From assembly GCA_002703245.1 (NCBI GenBank), contig NZTV01000111.1:1-64000 (forward strand): a DNA stretch of 64,000 bases, written 5' to 3'. Origin of the DNA: Microbacterium sp. (lineage in GTDB: Bacteria; Actinomycetota; Actinomycetes; Actinomycetales; Microbacteriaceae). The notes under the pieces were generated by a model that had not been told where the DNA came from, made no database searches, and was given only the letters and a program-made list of their open reading frames with translations. This document shows positions 40,431 through 49,618 of this stretch, in pieces; the stretch's first letter is position 1; every line of letters begins with the position of its first letter. A program made the translations under genes and the position numbers.

Positions 40431-41687
40431 GTGGACTTTCTCGATGCACTCGCGGCCTGGATGACGACTCAGCGCTGGTACGCCGGAAAAGGCCACCAGT
40501 CGCGTCTGCGGATCCTCGCCGCGCAGCCCGGCCTCGCCGGCAGCACCCGCTACCTCGTCATGGACGATGCGGGCACACTCCCGACTCTCTACCACGTGCC
40601 CCTCGTCGCCGCCTCGTCCGCCGACACGGCCGACGTGGTCGACCCGACCGACGGTCGCGCGCTCGTCGACGCCGCGCGCGTGCCGGAATTCGCCGTCGCG
40701 ACCCTCGAACAGATGGGGGTGGATGTGCGCCGTGTCACCGGCGCACGGGTCCTGACCGGCGAGCAGTCGAACACCTCGATCGTGTTCGAGGAGGAGGGCG
40801 AGCCGACGATCATCCTGAAGCTGTTCCGCACCCTCCACCACGGCGAGAACCCCGACGTCACCGTGCAGCGCGCCTTGAGCGCCGCCGGCTCGCCCTACAT
40901 TCCGCGGTTCTCCGGCAGTCAGGATGCGTCGTGGCCCGACGTCGGGCGGGAGTCCGGCACGGCCCACGGCACGCTCGGCTTCGCACAGGAATTCCTGCCG
41001 GGGGCGCAGGACGGGTGGACCACGGCGCTCGAGGCCGCCCGCGAGGGACGCGATTTCACCGACGCCGCCCGCGACCTCGCGATCGCCGTCGCCGGCGTGC
41101 ACGGCGCCCTCAGCGTCACCCTCGAGACGACCGAGGCCGGGCCGGATGTCGTCGCGACGATCGGGTCGGCGTGGCGGCGCCGGCTGCGGATCGCCGCGTC
41201 CGAGGTGCCCGCGCTCGCCGACCGTGTCGAGGCCGTCGACGAGGTCTACCGTGCCGCGCTCGAAGACCCCTGGCCGCAGCTCCAGCGCATCCACGGCGAC
41301 CTGCACCTCGGCCAGGTGCTCGCCGTGCCCGGCCGCGGCTGGCGCCTCGTCGACTTCGAAGGCGAGCCGCTGCGCCCGATGACCGAGCGCGCGACCCCGG
41401 ATCTGCCGTTGCGCGACGTCGCCGGGATGCTGCGCTCGTTCGACTACGCCGGAGCCGTCGGCGGCGGGCCGGACGGCGGGGCGTGGGCCGCCGCCTGTCA
41501 GGAGACCTTCATCGACGCCTACGCCACGGCGGCCGGCTCCGCAGACCTCGACGGCACCCTGCTGCGTGCGCTCGTGCTCGACAAGGCCGTCTACGAGTCG
41601 ATCTACGAGGCCCGGAACCGCCCCGACTGGCTCCCCGTGCCCCTCGCGGGCATCGACGCCGCGCTCACGTTCCGCAACGCGGACTGA
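40431..41687 (+). CDS. mak: maltokinase-like protein
   Basis: This 418-aa protein resembles actinobacterial maltokinase (Pep2), which phosphorylates maltose with ATP on the way from trehalose to glycogen. It has LAAWMTTQRWYAGKG at the N-terminus, GEQSNTSIVFEEEGEPTIIL with a nucleotide-binding Lys, and the aminoglycoside-kinase-like catalytic loop RIHGDLHLGQVLA followed by RLVDFEGEP for Mg. GTG at 40431 is the start that keeps the family N-terminus; the sequence before it belongs to the degraded DUF2087/DUF222 region. It is convergent with the trehalose synthase-like gene, its usual partner. Confidence 0.85.
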   Translation: MDFLDALAAWMTTQRWYAGKGHQSRLRILAAQPGLAGSTRYLVMDDAGTLPTLYHVPLVAASSADTADVVDPTDGRALVDAARVPEFAVATLEQMGVDVRRVTGARVLTGEQSNTSIVFEEEGEPTIILKLFRTLHHGENPDVTVQRALSAAGSPYIPRFSGSQDASWPDVGRESGTAHGTLGFAQEFLPGAQDGWTTALEAAREGRDFTDAARDLAIAVAGVHGALSVTLETTEAGPDVVATIGSAWRRRLRIAASEVPALADRVEAVDEVYRAALEDPWPQLQRIHGDLHLGQVLAVPGRGWRLVDFEGEPLRPMTERATPDLPLRDVAGMLRSFDYAGAVGGGPDGGAWAAACQETFIDAYATAAGSADLDGTLLRALVLDKAVYESIYEARNRPDWLPVPLAGIDAALTFRNAD

Positions 41688-41711
41688 CCCGCGACAGCAC
41701 GCCGGCCCCCG

Positions 41712-44009
41712 CTACCCGACGGGAGCCTCCGGGGCATCCAGAAGCAGGAACATCGCCCCATACGGCGCCAACGACACCGAGAAGCTGTGGAGGTCGTCGA
41801 CGTGGCCAACGGCCTCGCCGCTGGCGCCATCGACGACCTCGCACCCGGGGGTCAGGTGCTCCGAATGCACCGTTCCCTCGGTCGCTTCCGCGGCGAAGTT
41901 CAGCACCGTCACCTGCAGGGGGGCCTGGGCATCGGCATCGCCGTCGTCCAGACGATGCACCAGCACGAGCATCCCCGCATGCGCGACCTGCGGGATGTCG
42001 ACCTGCGTGGCCGTCGCGATCCCGTGCCGGCGACGCAACTCCAGCACACCGCTCAGCCGCGACGCGAACGACTCCGGATCGGCCAACTGTGTGGGCAGCG
42101 GGCCATACAGTGCGCGAGCCCGCGGCATCCCGGCCGCCGAGCCCGTCGCCTGCGGTGCGGCGTCGAGCAGGTCGTGCGCACCGCGTTCGATCCACCGGGT
42201 GTCACCGGATGCGACCAGGTCCGCGACCTCGGTGGGGGCCACCGTCAGCATCCCGGTGAGATCCCACCCCGACAGGGCGAAGACACCCGGCTGCCAGGCG
42301 TTGTATGCGCACAGCAGCAGGTGCGCGTCGCGGATCGTCGGCACGTCGGTGTCGGCGATGTCATCCAAGGTCGCAAAGCCGCGGGTCGCGGCGATGAGCG
42401 ACGTCGTCGTGCAGGCGATGCCGTTCTGCGTGAACACCCGGTTGTAGTCGGCGGTGCCGGTCAGGCTCTCGGTGAGCTCCGCGCGGACGAGCTCGGCGAG
42501 CTCTCCACCGGTGATCTCCCCGCCGCGGAACCGATAGACGTCTTCGGCGTGCCGGGTCGCCCAGTGCACGAGCTCGTAGGTGAGCTCGTCGTGGTTCTGC
42601 AGGCCGTGCACCAGCTGCACCGGCTCGACACCGAGCTCGAGGGACGTGGTCAGGGCCAGTCGCAGGAACTCCGTCTGGCCGGTCGCCAGCGCGTGGTGGT
42701 ACCCCGGGCGTCCGACGAAGTCGTACGACAGGTCCGCCCCGACCGCACCGGTGTCACGGATGTCCTCCATCGTCAGGTTCAGCTCTTGGAAGGTGAAGCC
42801 TCCGACCTTGCGCACCATGCCGCCGATGATGTGGTTCGCCGCGTGGGAGAGCGGATGCCCCTCCGACCACGCCGGTAGCCCCTCCGCGCTCTTTTCCACC
42901 CCGAGGAAGCCGTTCGCATCGAGACGCAACGCGGTCGTCCCCAGCTCGCCCAGCGAATGCAGCGCGTCGCCGATCACCAGGCGCATCCCGGCGAATGTGG
43001 GATCCAGCCAGTTGATGGAGGGCTGGCCCTGCTTGAAATAGTGCAGGTACACCCATCGGCGGGTGACACCGTCGGGCCCGGCGACCGGAGCGGTCGCGCT
43101 CCAGTTGGTCTCCTTCACCCCCGGGGTGTAGAAGATGACGCGCTGCAAGGCCCCGATGATGTAGCCGCGCTCGGCGAGTTCGTGCTCGGTGTCGGGGTCG
43201 AGGTTGACGCTGTCGACCCCGTCGGGCACCTCCGGGAGGAGTCCCCAGTCCTCCGGTTGGATCTCGACCATGTGGTAGATGCCGGGATAGTCGCGGAACC
43301 CCATCTCGGCCAGACGGAAGTCGGCGCCTTTGCCCGTGTGCCCCGGAACGATGTCGTCGATGATGCTGCCGCCGTGGTGTTCGGCGGCATCGCACAGCGC
43401 GCGGAACTCGTCATCGGTGCCGAACGTGGGGTCGATCTGTGTGCTGATGCGGTCGAAGTGCCCGTCGACGCTGGGTGTGTCGACCCAACCGGCGATCCCG
43501 CCGGCACGCTTGACCGGCCCGGTGTGGATCGCCGTGATGCCGATCCGTTCGAACGTCGCCCACAACTCCTCTTCCCCGAGCGCCGCGAGGAACGATTGGC
43601 CCGGACGGGTGATGAGCGAGATCGGATACGCCGTGAACCACACATCGGTCGTCGCGATCGCACGTCGCGCATCCGGCCTCGCATAGGGGTTGCGCCACAT
43701 CGCCGGCTGTCCCGACACCTCACGCGCGAGCACGTCGGCGTCGTGCAGCATCGACTGGTTCACCAACCAGTCGACATACCTCGGGTTCGTGCCGTTCGCC
43801 GTGCGCGGATCCGTCGCGCGCCGTCGCACCCCACCACGACGCAACTGATCCCGCGGCCGCAACCGGCGCGGGCGCGCCGGATACCGCTGTTCGTCGTAGG
43901 AGATCTCCGGGTGGTCGACCTCGGACTCCGCCTCGGCGAGCTCGCGCAGCCCGGGCAGATCGATGGGACCGGTGTAGAGCTCCTCCGGCCGATGCTCGTC
44001 TCGCGCCAT
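41712..44009 (-). CDS. treS: trehalose synthase-type GH13 enzyme
   Basis: This 765-aa GH13 enzyme probably interconverts maltose and trehalose. Visible GH13 regions: [14 protein letters not shown] (region I), [14 protein letters not shown] with the nucleophile Asp (II), [12 protein letters not shown] with the acid/base Glu (III) and [20 protein letters not shown] (IV). It is longer than the common ~600-aa TreS and lacks the usual WYKxAVFYE start, so it belongs to a divergent TreS-like subfamily. The C-terminal ~110 residues form the usual beta-sandwich. It is convergent with maltokinase, 24 bp apart. Confidence 0.8.
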   Translation of the reverse strand: MARDEHRPEELYTGPIDLPGLRELAEAESEVDHPEISYDEQRYPARPRRLRPRDQLRRGGVRRRATDPRTANGTNPRYVDWLVNQSMLHDADVLAREVSGQPAMWRNPYARPDARRAIATTDVWFTAYPISLITRPGQSFLAALGEEELWATFERIGITAIHTGPVKRAGGIAGWVDTPSVDGHFDRISTQIDPTFGTDDEFRALCDAAEHHGGSIIDDIVPGHTGKGADFRLAEMGFRDYPGIYHMVEIQPEDWGLLPEVPDGVDSVNLDPDTEHELAERGYIIGALQRVIFYTPGVKETNWSATAPVAGPDGVTRRWVYLHYFKQGQPSINWLDPTFAGMRLVIGDALHSLGELGTTALRLDANGFLGVEKSAEGLPAWSEGHPLSHAANHIIGGMVRKVGGFTFQELNLTMEDIRDTGAVGADLSYDFVGRPGYHHALATGQTEFLRLALTTSLELGVEPVQLVHGLQNHDELTYELVHWATRHAEDVYRFRGGEITGGELAELVRAELTESLTGTADYNRVFTQNGIACTTTSLIAATRGFATLDDIADTDVPTIRDAHLLLCAYNAWQPGVFALSGWDLTGMLTVAPTEVADLVASGDTRWIERGAHDLLDAAPQATGSAAGMPRARALYGPLPTQLADPESFASRLSGVLELRRRHGIATATQVDIPQVAHAGMLVLVHRLDDGDADAQAPLQVTVLNFAAEATEGTVHSEHLTPGCEVVDGASGEAVGHVDDLHSFSVSLAPYGAMFLLLDAPEAPVG

Positions 44010-44215
44010 GCGTCCAACCTACGGACGATCCGCGCCCGAGACGAGGAGTCGACACCCCGCGCCCGACACGGTATGGAGCGACGCGTGGAGCGCCTCGCCG
44101 CGAACTCCTCATGTCCGGTGAGAAACGGCCTCTGTCCCAGGGGGAGACTTGCTCTCGCGGCCGAGGTTGAGGAGTTGCCGACGTCGGCCGGTGATGTCGG
44201 CGCCGGCGGTCGGTG
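44010..44215. other. 206-bp gap, probable treS promoter region
   Basis: The gap lies between the treS start (minus strand) and the XRE-cupin stop (minus strand). I see no gene, strong stem-loop or repeat in it. Confidence 0.5.
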
Positions 44216-44800
44216 TCAGGAGCCGGCGGTGTAGATCAGCGCGACGCGGGCCGAGCCGTCGCCACGCGACTGCCAGCGGTTCCGGAGCGCGCCCGGGTGT
44301 GCGACCGCATCCCCCTCGCTCAGCTCCCACACGCCCAGGCCCTCGATCTCCAATGCGAGCGAGCCTTCGATGACGTAGTGCACGACCTCGCCGTCGGATT
44401 CGAACCAGTCGCCGACGCGCTCGCCGGGTTCGATGCGGTACTCCTGCAACGACGTCGCGCCGGCATGGATCACGCGCGTGTGGGCGGTGTCGGGCTCCTC
44501 GGAGATCGGCACCCACCGTGCCTCGGCTGCACGCGAGACGTGCACGACCTCGGGATCCGGGTCGGCCGGGAGCAACGCCGACGGCGACATCTCGAGCGCG
44601 TTCGCGATCCGGTACAGCGTGATGAGGGAAGGCATCGTCTGCCCGCTCTCGATCTGGCTGAGGAAGGGCTGGCTGATCTCGGCGGCCGTCGCCAGGGCCC
44701 GCATCGACAGTTTGCGCTCCGACCGGGCTTCGCGGATCGCGCGCCCGAGACGGTCGCCGATCAGCTGATCGATCGAGGCGGGCTGGTCGCTGGCGGGCAC
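44216..44800 (-). CDS. XRE-family regulator with C-terminal cupin (xdh operon)
   Basis: This 194-aa protein has a helix-turn-helix (about residues 18-70: LGRAIREARSERKLSMRALA ... ISQPFLSQIESGQTMPSLIT) and a cupin (about 120-190: LQEYRIEPGERVGDWFESDG ... VVHYVIEGSLALEIEG). It is the last gene of the xdh operon, 9 nt after the FeS-molybdopterin subunit, and likely controls purine oxidation. It shares architecture and operon position with the regulator at 18071-18703, suggesting paired regulators for uptake and oxidation. Confidence 0.88.
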   Translation of the reverse strand: MPASDQPASIDQLIGDRLGRAIREARSERKLSMRALATAAEISQPFLSQIESGQTMPSLITLYRIANALEMSPSALLPADPDPEVVHVSRAAEARWVPISEEPDTAHTRVIHAGATSLQEYRIEPGERVGDWFESDGEVVHYVIEGSLALEIEGLGVWELSEGDAVAHPGALRNRWQSRGDGSARVALIYTAGS

Positions 44801-44809
44801 CGCATCACC

Positions 44810-47701
44810 TTAGCCCGACTGCGCATCGCGCTGCGCGAGACGCCACACCCGTTCGCGCGTGAACGGCTGGTGGAACGGGCGCTCGCCGAGCGCACGGGCG
44901 ATCGCGTTCCCGACCGCGGGTGCGACCGGGTTGTACGGCGACTCGCTCATCGACTTGGCGCCGAACGGGCCGAGGGCGTCGTGGGTCTCGGCGAAGTACA
45001 CCTCGGTGTCGGGGATGTCGGCCATCTGCGGCACCCGGTAGGTGCGGAACACCGGGTTCACCACGCGCCCGTCCTCGACGAGCACCTCCTCGTACAGGGC
45101 GCTACCGAGCCCTTGGGCGGCGCCGCCCTCGATCTGTCCGCGACACTGGGCCGGGTTGATGACGAAGCCCGCGTCGGCGGCCTGGATGCTCTGCAACACC
45201 GCCACCGATCCGGTCGACGGGTCGACCGCGACACGGACGGCGTGCACGTTGAAGGCGAGGGAGCGGATGTCGCCGCGCTCCCATCCTTCCGCGATCAGAC
45301 CCTCCGGACGTCGCTCGTCGTCCGTGGCCGCCGCGACGAGCTCGGCGAACGACACGACGCGCTCCGCGGTGGTCACCCCATCCGGTGTCACCGCGGCGTC
45401 GTCGGCGGAGGTACCGGTGAGGGATGCCGCGAGCGCGAGCATGCGGTCCCGCAGCGCGAGGCATGCGGCGTAGAGCGCCTTGCCGGCGACGGTCGTCCCC
45501 GCCGACGCGAAGGCGCCGGTGTCGTGCTCGACCGCATCCGTGTCGGCCTGCCACAGCTGCACCTTCTCGGCCGGCGCGGCGAACACGTCTGCCGCGATCT
45601 GGCGGTGCACCGTCGAGGTGCCGTTGCCGAACTCGGCCGTGCCGACGCCCAGCAGGTACGTCCCCGCGGGCGTGACGGTCACCGTCGCGTGGGCGATGTG
45701 CCCGCGCGGAGCCATCGTCGAGATCATCGACGCGGCCATCCCCTCGCCGACCTTCCACCCGGCGGGCGCGTCGACACCGTTGCCGCGGCGCAGCGCGTCC
45801 TGCGCGAGATCGAGGCACTGGTCGAGGCCGTAGCTGCCCCAGGCGACGTCGTCGTGCGGGTGGTCGTCCTGCAGCTCGTCGCCCTCGCGCACCGCGTTCA
45901 GGCGCCGAAGATCGAACGGGTCGATGCCGAGTCGCTCGGCGAGCATGTCCATCGCCGACTCCACGCCCAGGATCACCTGGCCCAGCCCGTAGCCGCGGAA
46001 CGCCCCCGAGGGCACGTTGTTCGTATAGACCGCCTCCGCGTCGATGCGGCGGGCCGGACAGCGGTAGAGCATCTGCGATTCGGCCACGGCGTGGAACATC
46101 ACGCCGATCGCGTGGTTGCCGTAAGCGCCGGTGTCGCTCAACACGTCGATGGTCATCGCCGTCAGCTCGCCCGCCTCGGTGGCCCCGAGGGTGACCGACA
46201 CCCGCATCGGATGCCGCACCGACGCGCGCTGGAACTGGTCGGTGCGGGAGAACTCGTATGCCACGCGCCGTCCGGTGCGCAAGACGGCGAGGGCGACCAG
46301 GTCTTCCGTGAAGATCTCCTGCTTGCCGCCGAAACCTCCTCCCACGCGCGGCGCGTACACACGCACCGTTTCGGGGTCGAGATCGAGCACGTGGCACAGT
46401 TCGTCGCGCGTGAGGAAAGGCACCTGGGTGGAGGAACGGATGACGAGACGGCCGTCGTCATCCAGCCATCCGATCGCGCCGTGCGTCTCGAGTTGCGCGT
46501 GCGAGACGCGTGAGGTCTGCCAGGTGCCGGTGACGGTCACGGCGCTGTGGGCGAGCGCGGCATCGGGGTCGGCACCTACCGTCTTGTGCGCCGAGGCGAC
46601 GACATTCCGCGACGCCTCTGCGACCCGGTCCTCCGGTGTGCGGTCGGGATGCAGCAGGGGCGCCCCGGGGCTCCGCGCCGCTTCCGGCTCGAACACGGCC
46701 GGAAGCTCGTCGTAGTCCACGACCACCGCGGCGACCGCCGCATCCGCTGCGGTGGAGGTTTCGGCGACGACGGCCGCGACCCGCTGGCCGATGTGCCGCA
46801 CGACGTCGTCGAGCATCCGCATGTCGTCGGGGTCGTCGGTGCGGTGTTCGTGCCGAGCCGACGAGTAGCGGGTCGCGGGGGCGTCTTCGTGCGTGTAGAC
46901 GGCGACGACGCCGGGGATCGCGAGGGCCGCCGACGTGTCGATCGAGCGGATGCGCGCGTGCGCCACTGGGGAGGTCACGACCTTCAGCACCAACGCACCG
47001 GTCGCCTGGTCATCGAACGTGTACGGCTCGCGCCCCTGCACCACCCGGCGCGCCGCCTCCGGCCGCGCCGAGCGCCCCACCCCGGCGCCGGATCCCCCGG
47101 TCCCGGATCCCCCGGCGGCGGATCCCCCGGCGGCCTGGTGCGTGTCCCACTTTCGGTCGGTTTGGGGGGCGTTTGCGGACGCATTTTGGGACACGGTCCG
47201 GGTGGTGGTGGAGGCTGCGGAGGGGGTGGAGGTTTGGGGCTGCACGGCGCGGCCGGTTTCGCGCACCGGGCCGAGGACCGCCTCCCGGATCGACTCGCGG
47301 ATCGGCCGGTAGCCGGTGCAACGGCAGAGGTTGCCCTTCATCCGTCGGTCGAGGTCGTCGAGGTCGTGGTCGCACAGGGTGGATGCGGTCACGGCCATGC
47401 CGGGCGTGCAGAACCCGCACTGGAACCCGAAGTTCTCCACGAGCGCCTCCTGCACCGGGTGCAACTCGTCGGCGGGGGCGAGGCCGGCTGCGGTGGTGAC
47501 GGTGCGTCCCTCCATGCGGGCGGCGGGGATGATGCACGAGTGCACCGGCTCACCGTCGACGAGCACACTGCAGGCGCCGCAGTCGCCGGCGTCGCATCCC
47601 TTCTTCACCTCCGTGTGACCGTGTTCACGGAGAAGGGTGCGCAGGCACTGGCCCGGGGCGGGGTCGACCTCGATCGCCGAGCCGTTGACGTCGATCTTCA
47701 C
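44810..47701 (-). CDS. xanthine dehydrogenase, fused FeS and molybdopterin subunit
   Basis: This 963-aa protein carries an N-terminal small subunit with two [2Fe-2S] clusters (residues 1-160: KKGCDAGDCGACSVL, QCGFCTPGMAV, GNLCRCTGYRPI). A low-complexity Gly/Ser/Pro linker follows (about 160-215), then a molybdopterin large subunit with RVGGGFGGKQEIF, SGAFRGYGLGQ, GTAEFGNGTSTVHRQIA and the active-site Glu in SMSESPYNPVAPA. It hydroxylates hypoxanthine/xanthine to urate, feeding HpxO. FeS-Mo fusion without the FAD domain is unusual; FAD comes from the neighbour gene. The start is GTG, overlapping the FAD-subunit stop by 4 bp. Confidence 0.9.
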   Translation of the reverse strand: MKIDVNGSAIEVDPAPGQCLRTLLREHGHTEVKKGCDAGDCGACSVLVDGEPVHSCIIPAARMEGRTVTTAAGLAPADELHPVQEALVENFGFQCGFCTPGMAVTASTLCDHDLDDLDRRMKGNLCRCTGYRPIRESIREAVLGPVRETGRAVQPQTSTPSAASTTTRTVSQNASANAPQTDRKWDTHQAAGGSAAGGSGTGGSGAGVGRSARPEAARRVVQGREPYTFDDQATGALVLKVVTSPVAHARIRSIDTSAALAIPGVVAVYTHEDAPATRYSSARHEHRTDDPDDMRMLDDVVRHIGQRVAAVVAETSTAADAAVAAVVVDYDELPAVFEPEAARSPGAPLLHPDRTPEDRVAEASRNVVASAHKTVGADPDAALAHSAVTVTGTWQTSRVSHAQLETHGAIGWLDDDGRLVIRSSTQVPFLTRDELCHVLDLDPETVRVYAPRVGGGFGGKQEIFTEDLVALAVLRTGRRVAYEFSRTDQFQRASVRHPMRVSVTLGATEAGELTAMTIDVLSDTGAYGNHAIGVMFHAVAESQMLYRCPARRIDAEAVYTNNVPSGAFRGYGLGQVILGVESAMDMLAERLGIDPFDLRRLNAVREGDELQDDHPHDDVAWGSYGLDQCLDLAQDALRRGNGVDAPAGWKVGEGMAASMISTMAPRGHIAHATVTVTPAGTYLLGVGTAEFGNGTSTVHRQIAADVFAAPAEKVQLWQADTDAVEHDTGAFASAGTTVAGKALYAACLALRDRMLALAASLTGTSADDAAVTPDGVTTAERVVSFAELVAAATDDERRPEGLIAEGWERGDIRSLAFNVHAVRVAVDPSTGSVAVLQSIQAADAGFVINPAQCRGQIEGGAAQGLGSALYEEVLVEDGRVVNPVFRTYRVPQMADIPDTEVYFAETHDALGPFGAKSMSESPYNPVAPAVGNAIARALGERPFHQPFTRERVWRLAQRDAQSG
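47090..47134. repeat. 15-bp tandem repeat in the xdh linker
   Basis: Three copies of GGATCCCCCGGYSSC (47090-47104, 47105-47119, 47120-47134; the last two identical) encode AAGGS, AAGGS and GTGGS on the minus strand. The unit is a multiple of three, so copy-number change would alter linker length without breaking the frame. Confidence 0.85.
47142..47194. repeat. TGTCCC/GGGACA repeat inside the xdh coding region (copy 4)
   Basis: Perfect arms GTGTCCCA (47142-47149) and TGGGACAC (47187-47194) enclose a 37-nt loop. It is translated as part of the linker (about residues 170-187, SQNASANAPQTDRKWDTH). The same terminal motif is otherwise intergenic in this window. Confidence 0.75.
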
Positions 47702-48534
47702 GCTGCGTCCTCCAGCTGAGTCCGCACGCGCCGCGCCAGCTCGACGCTGACCCCGCGACGCCAGTCGGCGGCACCGAGCGGGTCGGTGTAGTAGCCCGAT
47801 GCGTCGGCGACGGCATCGGTCAGCGTGGGTTCGCCGGGAAGGTGCGGGAACCGCCACACCGTCGGTGCGGCCGTCGCGGCGGTGACGGCGAACACGGCGG
47901 ACCCGTCGGGGTCGATCCGCCCGGTGACGACCGCACCGGAGCGGCCGTGCTCGGCCAGGGCGATCTTCTTCAGAACGGCCTGCGACCGCAGGGCGGAGTC
48001 CGGGATCTCGATCGCCCGCAGGATCTCACCCCGGGCGAGGGTGTTCACGCCGTTGCCGACGACGATGTCGGCGACCGGCTCTCGGCGTTCGACGAAGACA
48101 CCGGCGGCATCCGGTTCGGGTGTCCAGATCACGGCGACCCCGTCGAGGGCGACCGAGAGCGAGACCATCCCCGCCGCGGCGAACGACCGGCAGACGTTCC
48201 CGCCGACCGTGGCGGTGTTCCAGATCTTGAACGAGGCCAGCAGCGCGTTCGCCGCGTCGACGGCCAGAGGCGCGGAGATCCACGGCGCCGGGGCCTCCTG
48301 CTGCGCCCATCGCACCAAGCGGGCGATGGTACACGTGGCACCGATCCGCAGGCCGGCGTCGGTGATCTCCAGGTCGGGCCATCCCATCGTGGTGAGATCG
48401 ACGAACCCGGTCGTCGCGGGCTGCGGCTCGCTCATCAGCCATGTTCCGCCCGCCATGAACGTCTCCCCGGGAGCCAGGGCGAGGTCGGCGTCCGTGCGCG
48501 CGGCGCGGAAGTCGCGGATGGTCGTGATGTCCAC
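47698..48534 (-). CDS. xanthine dehydrogenase FAD-binding subunit
   Basis: This 278-aa medium subunit passes electrons from the FeS clusters to NAD. It has PGETFMAGGTWLMSEPQPAT, the FAD pyrophosphate-binding block NTATVGGNVCRSF, and LRAIEIPDSALRSQAVLKKI, all typical of the CoxM/XdhB family. The GTG start lies downstream of a GlnR-like box and a TTGACT -35-like hexamer. It is the first gene of the operon FAD subunit, FeS-Mo subunit, XRE-cupin regulator. Confidence 0.9.
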   Translation of the reverse strand: MDITTIRDFRAARTDADLALAPGETFMAGGTWLMSEPQPATTGFVDLTTMGWPDLEITDAGLRIGATCTIARLVRWAQQEAPAPWISAPLAVDAANALLASFKIWNTATVGGNVCRSFAAAGMVSLSVALDGVAVIWTPEPDAAGVFVERREPVADIVVGNGVNTLARGEILRAIEIPDSALRSQAVLKKIALAEHGRSGAVVTGRIDPDGSAVFAVTAATAAPTVWRFPHLPGEPTLTDAVADASGYYTDPLGAADWRRGVSVELARRVRTQLEDAA

Positions 48535-48590
48535 TGGAGCCTCGGGATGTTGATCACATGAACAGGTGCAGGGAAGTCAACCACCGCGGC

Positions 48591-48606
48591 ATTACGTCGG
48601 TGTTTC
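48591..48606 (-). promoter_or_regulatory. GlnR-like box upstream of the xdh operon
   Basis: On the minus strand GAAAC-ACCGAC-GTAAT (48606-48591) is one mismatch from a GnAAC-N6-GTAAC box. A TTGACT -35-like hexamer (48580-48575) follows after 10 nt. A clear -10 is not visible. Confidence 0.45.
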
Positions 48607-48727
48607 GTGCGCGCAACCCCCACCGCACGCGCCCGCGTGTCCTCGCTCCGGTGCCGACACGTGCCGGGTGGTGGCAGACCCGCGGGCTCGCGCACATCCC
48701 GACCCCCCGTGCGCACCCCGCGCCGGA

Positions 48728-49504
48728 TCAGAGGGCGAGCTCGACCGCGGTGTCCAGGGCGGCTTCGATGGAGCGCATCCAGCCGTCCCTCAGCGCCTGC
48801 TTCGTGTCGCCGTAGACCGAGGCGCCGTCGACGAGGTTGCTGGATGCCGCGCACACCATCCCCGCGCGCATCCCCCGGAGACGCGCGATGACGTACATCG
48901 CCGACGCCTCCATCTCCATGTTCAGGATGCCCATGCCGTTCAACTGCCCGATCAATTCGGGGGTCTCGGCATAGAACGCGTCACTCGACGTACTGATGCC
49001 GGTGTAGGCATGTGAGCCGGCGGCTGCGGCGATCCGCTCGGCATTCCGCGTCAGCGCGAGTGTCAGCTCGGCATCGGGCACCGACGGGAACCCGCGCGGG
49101 AGGTAAGCGTCGGTGGTGCCGTCCATGCGGTAGCTGCCCTCGCTCACCAGAAGGTCGCCCGGAACGATCCCAGCCTGCAGACCGGCCGAGGACCCGACAC
49201 GGATGACGCTGGTCACGCCCACGCGGGCGAGCTCTTCGACGGCGATCGCCGTCGACGGGCAACCCATCCCGGTGGATGTCGCCGTGATGCGCCGGCCCTT
49301 GTAGGAGCCGGTCATCGTGCGGTGTTCGCGGTTGTGCGCGACCTCTCGGACGTCCGTCAGGAACTCGGCGACCAACGGCACGCGGAAGGGGTCTCCGGGC
49401 AGCAGGGCGACAGTCGACACCTCGCCGGGGGCGACGCCGATGTGATACTGGCGGGCGTCGATCCCGGCCTGGGACTTGTCGACGGGACTGGGGGTGGCGG
49501 CCAT
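48728..49504 (-). CDS. udp: uridine phosphorylase-like nucleoside phosphorylase
   Basis: This 258-aa enzyme splits a nucleoside with phosphate into base and ribose-1-phosphate. It has ALLPGDPFRVPLVAEFL (phosphate site), HNREHRTMTGSYKGRRIT, STGMGCPSTAIAVEELARVG, RVGSSAGLQ and NMEMEASAMYVIA (ribose site), the pattern of NP-I family uridine phosphorylases. The family also includes purine-specific members, so purine nucleosides cannot be excluded. The ATG at 49504 has CGAGGAG just upstream. It lies between the xdh operon promoter and xdhC on the same strand. Confidence 0.85.
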   Translation of the reverse strand: MAATPSPVDKSQAGIDARQYHIGVAPGEVSTVALLPGDPFRVPLVAEFLTDVREVAHNREHRTMTGSYKGRRITATSTGMGCPSTAIAVEELARVGVTSVIRVGSSAGLQAGIVPGDLLVSEGSYRMDGTTDAYLPRGFPSVPDAELTLALTRNAERIAAAAGSHAYTGISTSSDAFYAETPELIGQLNGMGILNMEMEASAMYVIARLRGMRAGMVCAASSNLVDGASVYGDTKQALRDGWMRSIEAALDTAVELAL

Positions 49505-49618
49505 GATCTCTCCTCGGGGCGGGCGGCGTCGGATGCGCTGGTTCCCCGCCCTGTACCACCCGGACATCCGGTGTTCGGCCGAGAGGCCATGGTTGATAGG
49601 ACCGCGTTGCGCGGCAGA

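Noticed and set aside
38658-41306. 882-codon minus-strand frame spanning the transposase, HNH fragment and maltokinase
   Set aside because: Only the DUF222/HNH portion (about 39173-40190) is genuine; the rest is antisense shadow of the transposase and maltokinase genes.
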